Positions 8,857-16,469 of a stretch of DNA of 64,000 nucleotides are shown one piece after another. The DNA comes from Hoeflea sp038900095 (GTDB lineage: Bacteria > Pseudomonadota > Alphaproteobacteria > Rhizobiales > Rhizobiaceae), in assembly GCF_038900095.1 (NCBI RefSeq), contig NZ_JBBMQQ010000002.1, positions 558,001 to 622,000 of the forward strand, written 5' to 3'. Within the stretch, counting starts at the first letter, position 1. Every line of letters begins with the position of its first letter. Under the pieces are notes generated by a model. It did no database searches, was not told the DNA's origin, and saw only the letters and a program-made list of their open reading frames with translations. Made by a program: the position numbers and the translations under genes.

Positions 8857-10881
8857 TTACTCCAGGCCCAGGCGGCGGCGGGCATGGCTGGCGCCGGCGG
8901 AGATCAAGCGGTCGGCAATGATGGCGATGGCGGCAATGGAAAGGCCGGCGACGAGCCCGCGGCCGGTGTCGGCCTTGGTCAGGGCGATATAGACTTCCTG
9001 GCCAAGGTCGCGGGTGCCGACAAGCGCCGTGATGACCAGCATCGACAGGGCGAACATGATGGTCTGGTTCAGGCCGAGCATGATTTCAGGGAGCGCCAGC
9101 TTGAGCCGGATGCGGGTGAGAATCTGCCACTCGGTGCAGCCCATGGCCCGGCCGGCCTCGATCAGCTTGGGATCCACCTTGCGGATGCCGAGTGCGGTGT
9201 AGCGAATGGCAGGTGCTATGGCGAAGGCCACGACGGCGATCATGGCTGTGAAATCGCCGACGCGGAACAACATCACCGCCGGCATCAGGTAAACAAAGCT
9301 TGGCAAGGTCTGCAGCGTGTCGATGGCGAGCTGAACCCAGGACCAGACCCGGTCGCGGGTGGCGGAATAGATCCCGATCGGAATGCCGATCAGCGATGCC
9401 ATAACCGCAGAGATGCCGCACAGGTAAAGCGTGATCATCGCCTTTTCCCATTGGCCGGTGACCGCGACGAAGACCGGCAGGCAGATGGTGAGCAGCGCCA
9501 GGCGCCAGCCGCCGAGCCGGTAGCCGGCAAAGCCGAGCAATGCGGTGACGCCAAACCAGGGCAGGTCGCCGAGGAAGCGCTTGAACGGGATCAGCACATT
9601 GAGCAGCATCGCGTTCTTGATGGCTTCGAGAGTGTCAAAGAAGTTGATGTTGATCCAGGCGACGACCTCCGACCAGAATGTGCCGGTCGAAAGCTGCAAG
9701 GCTTCCGGGTAGGTGCGGATGGCCGGGACAACATAGCCGAGAGCTGATGTGACCAGCACCAGCACCACGCCGGCAACAAGATAGGGATGCCGCGCCACAA
9801 AGCCCGAAGCCCGGGCTTCCGGCGAGGGGGCGGAGAGCTTTTCGGCTGCGGCCTGGCTGAGGCGATCCATGGCGATGGCAAGGGCAACGATGGCGAAACC
9901 GGCTTCCAGGCCTGCGCCGAAATCGAGCCGGCGCAGGGCGGCCAGTACATCGAAGCCCAAACCGCCTGCGCCGATCATCGAGGCGATGATGACCATGTTG
10001 AGCGACAGCATGATTACCTGGTTCATGCCCACCATCAGGCTTTCGCGGGCTGCCGGAACCATCACCCGCCAGGTCATCTGGCGCTCGGTGCAGCCGACCA
10101 TGTGACCCAGATCGATGATCTCGCCGGGGACCGCGCGCAAGGAAAGGATGGCGATGCGGATCATTGGCGGGGTGGCAAAGATCAGGGTGGCGATGACCGC
10201 CGCCGTGGGGCCAAACCCGAACAGGAAAAGCACCGGCACCAGGTAGGCGAAGACCGGAATGGTCTGCATCAGGTCCAGCAGCGGCATGATCATCCGCTCG
10301 ACCCAGCGCCAACGCCAGGCGGCGATGCCGAACAGCAGGCCAAAAATGACGCCGAGCGGGGCCGCAACCAGGATCGATGCGAGGGTGATCATGGCGCTGG
10401 TCCACTGGCCGAAAACAGCCAGGAAAAGGAAGCAGGCACCTGACAGCAAGGCGAGCGGCCTGCCGCCAAGCCAATGGCCGAGCAGCATGACCACGCCGAT
10501 GACCGCGATCCACGGCAGGGGCGGCACGATCTGGATCGCCGATGAACCGCTGCCTTCCAGAAAACCGGTGGAGAGCAGGCTAGAAGCTATGGTGTAGGGC
10601 ACATCGAGAACCGCAGAGACGAAGCGGGTCAGATCGGTGAAGCTGAACAGGCCGAAACTCGCTTCGTCGATCAGCCATTTCATCGCCGCACTGATCCACT
10701 TTGCCAGCTTGATCACATGGGCCTTGGGATAGTCGAAGGCGGCGGGCACGTAGGGCTTGGCGAACAACCAGAAGACAACGAAGGCGGTGAGGGCAAGGAA
10801 CCATGCCAGCGGCAGCCGGCCTGAAGCCGGATGATCCTGTGCTGCTGTGGCTTCAGCCATGGGTGCACCCGAAGTCGTCAT
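8857..10881 (-). CDS. Double-length glycine betaine/proline-type ABC permease (two fused ProW-like domains)
   Basis: A 674-residue inner membrane protein with two complete permease units. Each half has the EAA-loop region that contacts the ATPase: GCTERQMTWRVMVPAARESL in the first half and GCTEWQILTRIRLKLALPE in the second. Each is preceded by a similar segment (DLMQTIPVFAYLVP and DTLQTLPSFVYLMP). Ordinary ProW proteins have one unit and dimerise, so this is an internal duplication and fusion giving a pseudodimer. It lies between the ATPase gene (two-base gap) and the kinase gene. It should import glycine betaine, choline, proline betaine or a similar quaternary amine. Confidence 0.88.
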   Translation of the reverse strand: MTTSGAPMAEATAAQDHPASGRLPLAWFLALTAFVVFWLFAKPYVPAAFDYPKAHVIKLAKWISAAMKWLIDEASFGLFSFTDLTRFVSAVLDVPYTIASSLLSTGFLEGSGSSAIQIVPPLPWIAVIGVVMLLGHWLGGRPLALLSGACFLFLAVFGQWTSAMITLASILVAAPLGVIFGLLFGIAAWRWRWVERMIMPLLDLMQTIPVFAYLVPVLFLFGFGPTAAVIATLIFATPPMIRIAILSLRAVPGEIIDLGHMVGCTERQMTWRVMVPAARESLMVGMNQVIMLSLNMVIIASMIGAGGLGFDVLAALRRLDFGAGLEAGFAIVALAIAMDRLSQAAAEKLSAPSPEARASGFVARHPYLVAGVVLVLVTSALGYVVPAIRTYPEALQLSTGTFWSEVVAWININFFDTLEAIKNAMLLNVLIPFKRFLGDLPWFGVTALLGFAGYRLGGWRLALLTICLPVFVAVTGQWEKAMITLYLCGISAVMASLIGIPIGIYSATRDRVWSWVQLAIDTLQTLPSFVYLMPAVMLFRVGDFTAMIAVVAFAIAPAIRYTALGIRKVDPKLIEAGRAMGCTEWQILTRIRLKLALPEIMLGLNQTIMFALSMLVITALVGTRDLGQEVYIALTKADTGRGLVAGLSIAAIAIIADRLISAGASHARRRLGLE

Positions 10882-10883
10882 GC

Positions 10884-11906
10884 TCAGCCCTGCAACATCA
10901 GTGAGACAACCGCTTCGCGGTCGAGCCTGCCAATGAGCTTTCCAGCGTCGTCGGTCACGCCGAGATGGCTGACGCCATCAAGGAACAAGGGGGCCGCATC
11001 GGCAATGTTGGAGCGGTCAGACACGGTCGGACCTTTGGCGTCGTCAGGCCTGACGGCTTCCATGAGGCTGCGGGTGCGGATGACCTTGGCGCGAGCCACG
11101 CTGCGGGTGAATTCGGCTACATAAGGGGTGGCGGGTGTCAAAACGATTTCCTCAGGCGTGCCTGCCTGGACGATTTCACCGTCCTTCATGATGGCAATCC
11201 TGTCGGCCAGGCGGATGGCTTCGTCGAAATCATGGGTGATGAAGACGATCGTCTTGTGCAGCACGGTCTGCAGCCGCATGAATTCGTCCTGCATTTCGCG
11301 GCGGATCAGCGGGTCGAGCGCCGAGAAGGGCTCATCGAGAAACCAGATTTCCGGTTCGACGGCGAGCGAACGGGCGATGCCGACACGCTGCTGCTGGCCG
11401 CCGGATAGCTGCCGCGGAAAAGCGCTTTCCTTTCCGGCCAGCCCGACCAGGTCGATCATCTCGCGCGCCCTGGCTTCGCGGGCTGCGCGGTCCATCCCCT
11501 GGATATCGAGTGGAAAGGCAACATTGTCCAGAACGGTGAGGTGCGGCAACAGGGCGAAGTGCTGGAACACCATGCCCATCTGGTGCCGGCGGATTTCGAT
11601 CATCCGCGCCTGCGAGACCATGAGAAGGTTTTCACCCTTGAACAGAACGTCGCCGCCGGATGGCTCGATCAGCCGTGACATCAGCCTGACGAGCGTCGAT
11701 TTGCCGGATCCCGAAAGCCCCATGATGACGAAGATCTCGCCTTCACGGACATCGAGATCCACCTGCCTGACCGCGCCGACAAGGCCGGCTTCGGTGATCG
11801 CTGCGGGGTCGGGACGGCCATCATGCGCTGCGAGAAATCCTGCGGCGTCAGTGCCGAACAGTTTCCAGACATTGCGGCAGACGAGCTTGGCTTCGGGATT
11901 GGTCAT
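10884..11906 (-). CDS. Glycine betaine/proline-type ABC transporter ATP-binding protein
   Basis: A 340-residue ProV-like ATPase. Walker A is GLSGSGKST (63-71), the signature is LSGGQQQR (167-174) and Walker B is WFLDEP (188-193). Beyond the nucleotide-binding domain a C-terminal part with HLGVTDDAGKLIGRLDREAV looks like a CBS-type regulatory segment, which senses ionic strength in OpuA-type osmoporters. It drives the fused permease encoded immediately downstream. The binding-protein gene is upstream, separated by 152 bases that contain a perfect palindrome. Confidence 0.9.
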   Translation of the reverse strand: MTNPEAKLVCRNVWKLFGTDAAGFLAAHDGRPDPAAITEAGLVGAVRQVDLDVREGEIFVIMGLSGSGKSTLVRLMSRLIEPSGGDVLFKGENLLMVSQARMIEIRRHQMGMVFQHFALLPHLTVLDNVAFPLDIQGMDRAAREARAREMIDLVGLAGKESAFPRQLSGGQQQRVGIARSLAVEPEIWFLDEPFSALDPLIRREMQDEFMRLQTVLHKTIVFITHDFDEAIRLADRIAIMKDGEIVQAGTPEEIVLTPATPYVAEFTRSVARAKVIRTRSLMEAVRPDDAKGPTVSDRSNIADAAPLFLDGVSHLGVTDDAGKLIGRLDREAVVSLMLQG

Positions 11907-11992
11907 GGATAACCCGGTCGGGAATACAGTTGATATTATGCCGGAGTCTGGCCGGGCAGAACCGGCGGAACCCGTTTCGATGTCACCGGCAA

Positions 11993-12010
11993 CCGGGCCT
12001 TAAGGCCCGG
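11993..12010. repeat. 18-base perfect palindrome between the binding-protein and ATPase genes
   Basis: CCGGGCCTTAAGGCCCGG is a perfect palindrome with no T tract on the minus strand. In the transcript it would form a GC-rich hairpin in the intercistronic space. Such hairpins often stabilise the upstream message, so the binding protein is made in excess over the membrane parts. It could also be a partial terminator. Confidence 0.5.
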
Positions 12011-12058
12011 CTGCCTTTGTTGATGCGGGTGTGAAAAAATTCCCGCTTCAAACAAGGA

Positions 12059-13045
12059 TCACTTCTTGATCCACTCCGACCAGCGGCCTTCATTGGCGGT
12101 CATCCATTCGCCAACGACAGCGGAAACGGTCTTGCCGTCCAGGTCGACTTCGGTGATCATCTTGCCCATCTCGTCATTGTCGATGGTGAAGGCCTTGATC
12201 GCGCTGTAAGCGCCGGGCCATTTGTCCTTCAGGCCAGCCCAGCCGACTTTCCAGATTTCACCGAACGGCTTGCCGCAGTCGTAAGCGGCGTCCGGGTTGA
12301 GACCGACTGACGGGTCATTGTAGCACTCGGCCGAATATTCCGGGAATTCGACCCAGTTGCCTTCATACTTGGCGGGTGCCCAATGCGGGGCGTAGATCCA
12401 CAGCATGATCGGCGCCTTGCGCTGGTAGGCGCTTTCGAGTTCCGCAAACAGCGCCGCATCGGTGCCGGCGTGGATGACTTCGAACGGCAGGTCGAGCGCT
12501 TCGACACGTTCGTCGTCAAAGCCGCCCCAGGTGACCGGTCCGCCGAGATAGCGGCCCTTTGGTGCGGTTTCCGCGGTGGAGAATGCTTCCGCACAGGCTT
12601 CGTCCTTGAGGGCTGTCCAGTCGGGCAGGCCAGGGCATTTCTCGACCATGTAGGAGGGGTACCACCACTCTTCCTTGGCCTTCATGCCGGTAGGGCCGAA
12701 ATTCTCGACCTTGCCGGTGGCGGTGGCAGCATCCATGGCTTCGCGGCCGGTGGTTTCCCACATTTCCATCGCGACATGGAGGTCGCCGGTTTCAAGTCCG
12801 GCGAACTGCGCCAGGTAATCGGCCTGGACATATTCGATGGAATATCCGGCCTTCTTGAGCACTTCGCCCATGATTTCGGTGGTGATCAACTGTCCGGTCC
12901 AGTCGTGGAGCGTCAGCTTGATCGGGTCTGTGGATTCCTGAGCCATTGCCGGAGCGGACAAGCCAAAGCACGAAGCGCCCGAAATGACGAGCGCCGCGGT
13001 CAATTGCCTGAATGTACGGCCGGAAAAGAGATTGGCTGAATGCAT
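12059..13045 (-). CDS. Glycine betaine-type ABC transporter substrate-binding protein (OpuAC/ProX family)
   Basis: A 328-residue periplasmic protein. The ATG at 13045 has AGGAGG eight bases upstream and opens a signal peptide ending in APAMA before QEST. The mature start (DPIKLTLHDWTGQLITTEIMGEVLKKAG) has the OpuAC pattern; later WMYAPHWAP-like sequence (IYAPHWAPAKYEG) and other Trp residues could form the aromatic cage for a quaternary ammonium group. It is the first gene of the operon and faces the DeoR-type regulator. Ligand specificity (glycine betaine, choline or proline betaine) cannot be read from sequence alone. Confidence 0.85.
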   Translation of the reverse strand: MHSANLFSGRTFRQLTAALVISGASCFGLSAPAMAQESTDPIKLTLHDWTGQLITTEIMGEVLKKAGYSIEYVQADYLAQFAGLETGDLHVAMEMWETTGREAMDAATATGKVENFGPTGMKAKEEWWYPSYMVEKCPGLPDWTALKDEACAEAFSTAETAPKGRYLGGPVTWGGFDDERVEALDLPFEVIHAGTDAALFAELESAYQRKAPIMLWIYAPHWAPAKYEGNWVEFPEYSAECYNDPSVGLNPDAAYDCGKPFGEIWKVGWAGLKDKWPGAYSAIKAFTIDNDEMGKMITEVDLDGKTVSAVVGEWMTANEGRWSEWIKK

Positions 13046-13286
13046 GTCGAGCCTCCTGTTCACCCTGTTGTGTCCCGCATTCCGGCGCATTTTCCGCAAC
13101 CCTGCAAAAGGCCAAACGGCAGCGCACCCGTGCGCGACTTGTTAACCCCTTGATCCCACACCACGGCCTGTTCCTTGTCAATCAATTCTGTGGTTATTTT
13201 TTGCTTTGATGCCCGGTTGAGTTTGTTTTGATTGATTCAAAGGCAGGGTTCGCCTAGAAAACGGGCAGAATAACAGGTCCCAGACG
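13046..13286. promoter_or_regulatory. Divergent promoter region between the betaine-type transport operon and the DeoR-family gene
   Basis: This 241-base gap must hold the promoters of both operons. It is AT-rich compared with its surroundings near 13180-13241. It carries repeated TTTGA motifs at about 13205-13209 and 13227-13231, and an inverted TCAAA at 13237-13241. The last two form the palindrome TTTGA-TTGAT-TCAAA, a plausible operator for the DeoR-family protein encoded 46 bases further on. Operator function is inferred from position and symmetry. Confidence 0.45.
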
Positions 13287-14081
13287 ATGCTTTCGAAACG
13301 TCATACCGAGATCATGCGCATACTGGCCGACGAGGGCACCGTGACCATCTCGGGGCTTGCGTCGCGGCTTGGCGTGTCGCTGGAGACTGTCCGGCGGGAC
13401 GTGCGTCCGCTGACCGAGAACGGATCGGTTCTCAGGATTCATGGCGCTGTCGGGCTGGCAGGACAGGTTGGCGAAGCGCCGTTCCAGCGCCGGATGCGGG
13501 AGAATGCGGATGCCAAGCGCCGCATTGCGCGGGCAATGGCGCAAATGATCCAGGATGGCGATTCGGTGATGCTTGATACAGGCACCACGACAAGCTTCGT
13601 GGCACGGGAACTGCTCGGCCACAGGCGGCTGACCGTGGTGACCAATTCTTCCGACATCGCCCGGACCCTGGCAACGGTAAACGGCAACAAGGTCTATATG
13701 GCCGGGGGGGAACTTCGAAGCGATTCCGGTGCGGCCTTCGGGGTTTCCGCGATCGAATTCATCTCCAAGTTTTCCGTCGCTCACGCGATCATTTCCGCCG
13801 GAGCCGTCGATGCACGGTCGGGCGTGATGGATTTCGATCTGGAGGAGGCCGAGTTTGCGCGAATGATGCTGTCGCGCGGGGCGCAAAGCCATGTGGTCAC
13901 GGATCACACCAAATTCGGCCGCTCCGGTCTGGTGTCGGTGGCTGGTTTCGATGCGATCGGCAACCTGGTCACGGATGAACCGGTGGCCGAGGATATCGCC
14001 GCCGCATTGGCTGCGGCGGGCACGCATCTGACCATTGCGGAAAGCGGATCGGGCAAGAACAGCGACAGGGACGAGGCGTAA
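13287..14081 (+). CDS. DeoR-family transcriptional regulator
   Basis: A 264-residue DeoR/GlpR-type repressor. An N-terminal winged helix-turn-helix (residues 3-57) contains TISGLASRLGVSLETVRRDV, the family recognition helix. The C-terminal sugar-phosphate-isomerase-like sensor domain has DSVMLDTGTTTSFVARELL, VVTNSS and a late VTDHTKFG. These domains usually bind phosphorylated metabolites, which fits the kinases in the neighbouring operon. It is divergent from the transport operon and probably controls it and itself. Confidence 0.85.
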   Translation: MLSKRHTEIMRILADEGTVTISGLASRLGVSLETVRRDVRPLTENGSVLRIHGAVGLAGQVGEAPFQRRMRENADAKRRIARAMAQMIQDGDSVMLDTGTTTSFVARELLGHRRLTVVTNSSDIARTLATVNGNKVYMAGGELRSDSGAAFGVSAIEFISKFSVAHAIISAGAVDARSGVMDFDLEEAEFARMMLSRGAQSHVVTDHTKFGRSGLVSVAGFDAIGNLVTDEPVAEDIAAALAAAGTHLTIAESGSGKNSDRDEA

Positions 14082-14355
14082 CACCGACTGCGATCGCAAT
14101 TTTGCGATTTTCCCGGACGCCTGACCGGCGACGGATGATTCCCGCCGTTTGTGCCAGGCGGCGATGTCCGCGCTGAAGCCGCAGATGACTTCACCGAGCA
14201 TGCCCCGCGCCTGCCAGTTCCCTCCTTGCCAATGTGGCAATATGGACACTACGTGTTCACGAGCATTTTACTCTGCGGCTGTGTTTCGACTGGCCCTGCG
14301 ATTCTTTGAGTACTATGAGGGACCCTGCTTGCTCAACAAAGGTCGGGATTGCGCC
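14082..14355 (+). promoter_or_regulatory. Upstream region of the RND efflux operon, with a TTGCCA-ATG-TGGCAA inverted repeat
   Basis: The gap between the DeoR gene and the efflux operon contains a perfect 6-bp inverted repeat with a 3-base centre at 14226-14240. It resembles an operator for a dimeric regulator, but no regulator gene is adjacent to the efflux genes. The region downstream of it (14240-14330) is relatively AT-rich and probably holds the promoter. No terminator with a T tract is seen after the DeoR gene. Confidence 0.35.
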
Positions 14356-15417
14356 GTGAAACGATTAGTCTTTGCCTGCAGCTCTTTTCTATTGGCTCTC
14401 GGTCTTGCGCCTGCCTATGGCGAGACACCGCTCGCCGTGGAGATCGTGGTTGCCGAGAAGAGCCCGGACCAGCAGAGTTTTTCCCTGACAGGTGAAATCC
14501 GGGCCAAGGAATCGCTGATGGCCTCGTTTCCTATCGGAGGGAGGGTGACCGAAGTTCTGGTCGACCTCGGAGCCAAGGTGGAAAAGGACGAGCCGTTGGC
14601 GCGGCTTGATTCAATCCAGCAGGAACTGGCGGTTCGAACCGCGGAAGCCGGCCTGACCACGGCGACGGCGGATTACCGGCAGGCTGTCGAGGACCTCGAA
14701 CGCGCCGAAGCGCTTCTGGCGAACGGGGCGACGACGCGTGCGGCACGAGATGCGACCCATGATGCGCTCAGAGCGGCCGAGGGCGTGCTTGAACAGGCGA
14801 AGGCTGACCTGGATCGGGCCAACAAGGCGCTGGCCGATACCGTGCTGCGGGCGCCGTCGGCGTCCACGGTAATCAGCCGGAATGTTGAGCCTGGCCAGAT
14901 CATAGGGGCGGCTCAAACGGCGATGGAGCTTGCGCTGGACAAGGGGTTCGAAGCGGTTTTCGAAGTTCCGGAAGTGTTGCTGATCGACTCCATGCCGGCC
15001 ACCGGCATCACGTTGTCGCGGCTGTCCCGGCCGGACGAGCAGTTTGAAGGCCGCGCCAGCGAAGTGTCACCGCTGGTTGACGAAGCAACCGGTTCTGTCC
15101 TGGCAAAGGTCGAGGTTCTCAATCCGCCCGCCGGCCTGGGATATGGCGATCCGGTGCGTGGGACTGCGGCGAGGATAACCCTGCCACAGGTCAGCCTGCC
15201 GTATTCCGCGATGAGCGCGACGGTGGACGGGCCCGCGGTATGGCGCGTGGATCAGGAGACAATGCGCGTTGCGTTGCAGCCGGTCACGATAGATCGCTTT
15301 GAAACAGCCGGAATAATTCTCAAAAGCGGCGTCGACGAGGGAGACTGGATTGTGACCAAAGGCGCGCAACTGCTTTATCCCGGACGTGCCGTCCGCCGTG
15401 TGGGAGCTGATCAATGA
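14356..15417 (+). CDS. RND efflux periplasmic adaptor (first of two)
   Basis: A 353-residue membrane-fusion protein. A signal peptide (VKRLVFACSSFLLALGLAPAYG) precedes a lipoyl-like half motif (GGRVTEVLVDLGAKVEKDEPLARLD, given here in parts). A coiled-coil hairpin (residues ~90-160, rich in A, E and L) and the second lipoyl half (LRAPSASTVISRNVEPGQI) follow, then a beta-barrel domain. It links an inner membrane RND pump to an outer membrane channel. The GTG at 14356 starts the signal peptide; a TTG at 14329 with GAGG upstream is an alternative. Its stop overlaps the next adaptor start by four bases. Confidence 0.85.
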   Translation: MKRLVFACSSFLLALGLAPAYGETPLAVEIVVAEKSPDQQSFSLTGEIRAKESLMASFPIGGRVTEVLVDLGAKVEKDEPLARLDSIQQELAVRTAEAGLTTATADYRQAVEDLERAEALLANGATTRAARDATHDALRAAEGVLEQAKADLDRANKALADTVLRAPSASTVISRNVEPGQIIGAAQTAMELALDKGFEAVFEVPEVLLIDSMPATGITLSRLSRPDEQFEGRASEVSPLVDEATGSVLAKVEVLNPPAGLGYGDPVRGTAARITLPQVSLPYSAMSATVDGPAVWRVDQETMRVALQPVTIDRFETAGIILKSGVDEGDWIVTKGAQLLYPGRAVRRVGADQ

Positions 15418-16469
15418 GATTGTCCATCGTTCTTGTCAGCCTTGCTCTGGCCTTTCCGGCAAACGCTGAAAATTCCGTCGAGCCCGCCGGGCCGGCGCGT
15501 CCGGTTGTATCCGTGCTGGTCGACCCGCAAGTCGGCATTTCACAGAGCTATACGGGAACCGTTGTTGCCCGGACCCAGACTGCGCTTGGCTTCCCGATGA
15601 TCGGTACGGTTTCCGCCCGGCCGGTGAATACCGGGGACCTGGTCAGGAAAGGCGACGTGCTGGCCCGTCTTGATACCGAAGACCTCAATGCCGATCTGCG
15701 AACAGCAGATGCCGGCGTGACGGTTGCCGAAGCCCAGCTGCGGTCGGCAACCGATGCCCGTGACCGGGCCAAGACACTGGCGGAGCGCGGCGTGGGCAGT
15801 GCTACCCGGCTCGAGGACGCCGAAAGGGCACTTGTCTCGGCTCAGGCTCGGCTTGAGCAGGCGCGAGCCTCCCAGGCCCGTGCGCTGGATATCATGGAGC
15901 TGGCGACGTTGACCGCACCGTATGACGGGGTCGTGACCGGCACCTTTGCAGAACCCGGCGCAACTCTGACGGCCGGACAAACGATCCTGCAGCTTTCTGC
16001 AATCGGGGAGCGGGAAATTGTCATTGACGTGTCGGAGACGGAAGCATCGCTCAGCGCACAAGGTGACCGGTTTACCGCCAGCCTGCTGGCAGCCGAATCC
16101 ATCAAGGTCGACGCGGTTCTGACACGGATCGACCCGGTCGCCGAACGGGCGACGCGGACCTACCGGCTTCATCTGGCGATCGAAGATGCTCCGGCGGAAT
16201 TCCGCCTCGGGTCCCTGGTGAAGGTTTTGCCTGCTGGTGGCGAGGATGCGGACATCCTTCTGCCGCAGTCGGCCCTGCTCGATCCACCAGCCGTGTGGGT
16301 TGTGGACCGGAGCACCAATACAGTTTCGCTGAGGCCGGTCACGGTTTCCGAAACTGCCGGCGAATTCGTGGTGATTACCACCGGCCTTTCGGCCGGTGAC
16401 GAGGTGGTTACCAGAGGCATCCATTCACTTGAAGAAGGGCAGGCCGTCGGCCCGCGTGTGTCGGAATGA
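15414..16469 (+). CDS. RND efflux periplasmic adaptor (second of two)
   Basis: A 351-residue membrane-fusion protein with its own signal peptide (MRLSIVLVSLALAFPANA). The lipoyl half motifs are GTVSARPVNTGDLVRKGDVLARLD (in parts) and LTAPYDGVVTGTFAEPGATL, with a coiled coil of about 65 residues between them and a C-terminal barrel and MP domain. It overlaps both neighbours by four bases, so the three genes form a translationally coupled operon. Two different adaptors per pump suggest a heteromeric adaptor ring, as known for a few RND systems with paired adaptors. Confidence 0.87.
   Translation: MRLSIVLVSLALAFPANAENSVEPAGPARPVVSVLVDPQVGISQSYTGTVVARTQTALGFPMIGTVSARPVNTGDLVRKGDVLARLDTEDLNADLRTADAGVTVAEAQLRSATDARDRAKTLAERGVGSATRLEDAERALVSAQARLEQARASQARALDIMELATLTAPYDGVVTGTFAEPGATLTAGQTILQLSAIGEREIVIDVSETEASLSAQGDRFTASLLAAESIKVDAVLTRIDPVAERATRTYRLHLAIEDAPAEFRLGSLVKVLPAGGEDADILLPQSALLDPPAVWVVDRSTNTVSLRPVTVSETAGEFVVITTGLSAGDEVVTRGIHSLEEGQAVGPRVSE

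Noticed and set aside
8185..9747. 520-codon open frame on the plus strand
   Set aside because: It lies fully antisense to the kinase and permease genes, which have clear families; its product is low-complexity Asp/Gly/His-rich sequence typical of antisense reading of high-GC genes.
13229..13241. TTGATTGATTCAA as a possible FNR/FixK site
   Set aside because: The half-sites TTGA and TCAA are five bases apart instead of six, so it does not fit; it is treated as a possible DeoR operator.
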